A DNA stretch of 12,944 nt, from NCBI GenBank assembly GCA_009881125.1, contig WXFH01000243.1, positions 1 to 12,944 of the forward strand. Direction: 5' to 3'. The notes below the pieces were generated by a model. That model made no database searches and had not been told where the DNA came from. It worked only from the letters and a program-made list of their open reading frames with translations. This stretch comes from Acidaminobacter sp. GTDB lineage: Bacteria; Bacillota_A; Clostridia; Peptostreptococcales; Acidaminobacteraceae. The translations under genes were made by a program, and so were the position numbers. Below are positions 12,823-12,944 of the stretch, piece by piece (position 1 is the first letter of the stretch; each line of letters begins with the position of its first letter).

Positions 12823-12944
12823 ATCGAGTAGGAGGCTACCCATTAGTTGAGTAGCCGTCCTCTCACACCACCGTACGTACCGTTCGGTATACGGCGGTTC
12901 AATCGCTTGAGTGCATTAAACGTAATTGCTCGTATTGAGCCGGG
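12823..12944 (-). mobile_element. 3' end of a group II intron (domains V-VI), running off the right edge
   Basis: Read on the minus strand, a domain V-like hairpin (12867-12901) begins GAACCGCCGTATAC, has a short loop and returns through GTACGTACGGTGGT, sharing the CCGTATAC/GTACGTACGG core of the Lactococcus LtrB intron. Then GTGAGAGGAC leads into a domain VI-like stem, GGCTACTC paired with GGGTAGCC around AACTAAT (about 12835-12857). A candidate bulged branch-point A lies seven bases before the inferred end at CTCGAT (12823). The reverse-transcriptase/maturase gene and the 5' half would lie right of the window. The exact end base is inferred. The intron sits about 35 bp from the REP-like element. 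Confidence 0.75.

Overview
The window looks like a chromosomal stretch from a low-to-mid G+C Firmicute of the class Clostridia. The clues are strong AGGAGG-type ribosome binding sites, TTGACA/TATAAT promoters with 17-bp spacers, paired half-size chromate transporters, a DUF5702/TadE-type pseudopilin cluster and an M29 aminopeptidase. The lineage is inferred from gene content; there is no rRNA or other marker.

Layout, left to right. The left edge (1-394) holds the promoter and ribosome binding site of a leftward gene that starts outside the window, and a strong hairpin. Next is a rightward RtcB-family RNA ligase (395-1639). From 1656 to 3121, on the minus strand, lies the most unusual part: three copies of a 52-residue four-cysteine zinc-ribbon-like microprotein. 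They are served by a repeated promoter module that occurs three times. Two of its copies drive genes, and the third (2970-3075) has no intact gene after it. A leftward SAM methyltransferase (3196-3915) and a membrane-anchored GH18 glycosidase (4015-5652) follow. Then come a two-gene split chromate transporter (5671-6815), a block of palindromic REP-like elements (6959-7093) and an M29 aminopeptidase (7110-8222) with its own promoter.

From 11851 leftward to 8425 is a tightly packed, probably single operon: a TadE-like pseudopilin, a DUF5702-like envelope protein, a second TadE-like pseudopilin carrying a C-terminal Ada/ComEC-type Cys/His motif, and a Ser/Thr protein kinase whose start overlaps the pseudopilin stop. 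The genes look like the pseudopilin end of a Tad/Flp pilus system, but no ATPase, platform or prepilin peptidase gene is in the window.

Divergent from this, a 4Fe-4S membrane protein (12203-12742) has a near-consensus promoter followed by a G/C-tract palindrome resembling CsoR/CstR-family operators. The right edge (12823-12944) is the 3' end, domains V and VI, of a group II intron lying on the minus strand and running out of the window. Most shorter open frames are antisense shadows and were left out.
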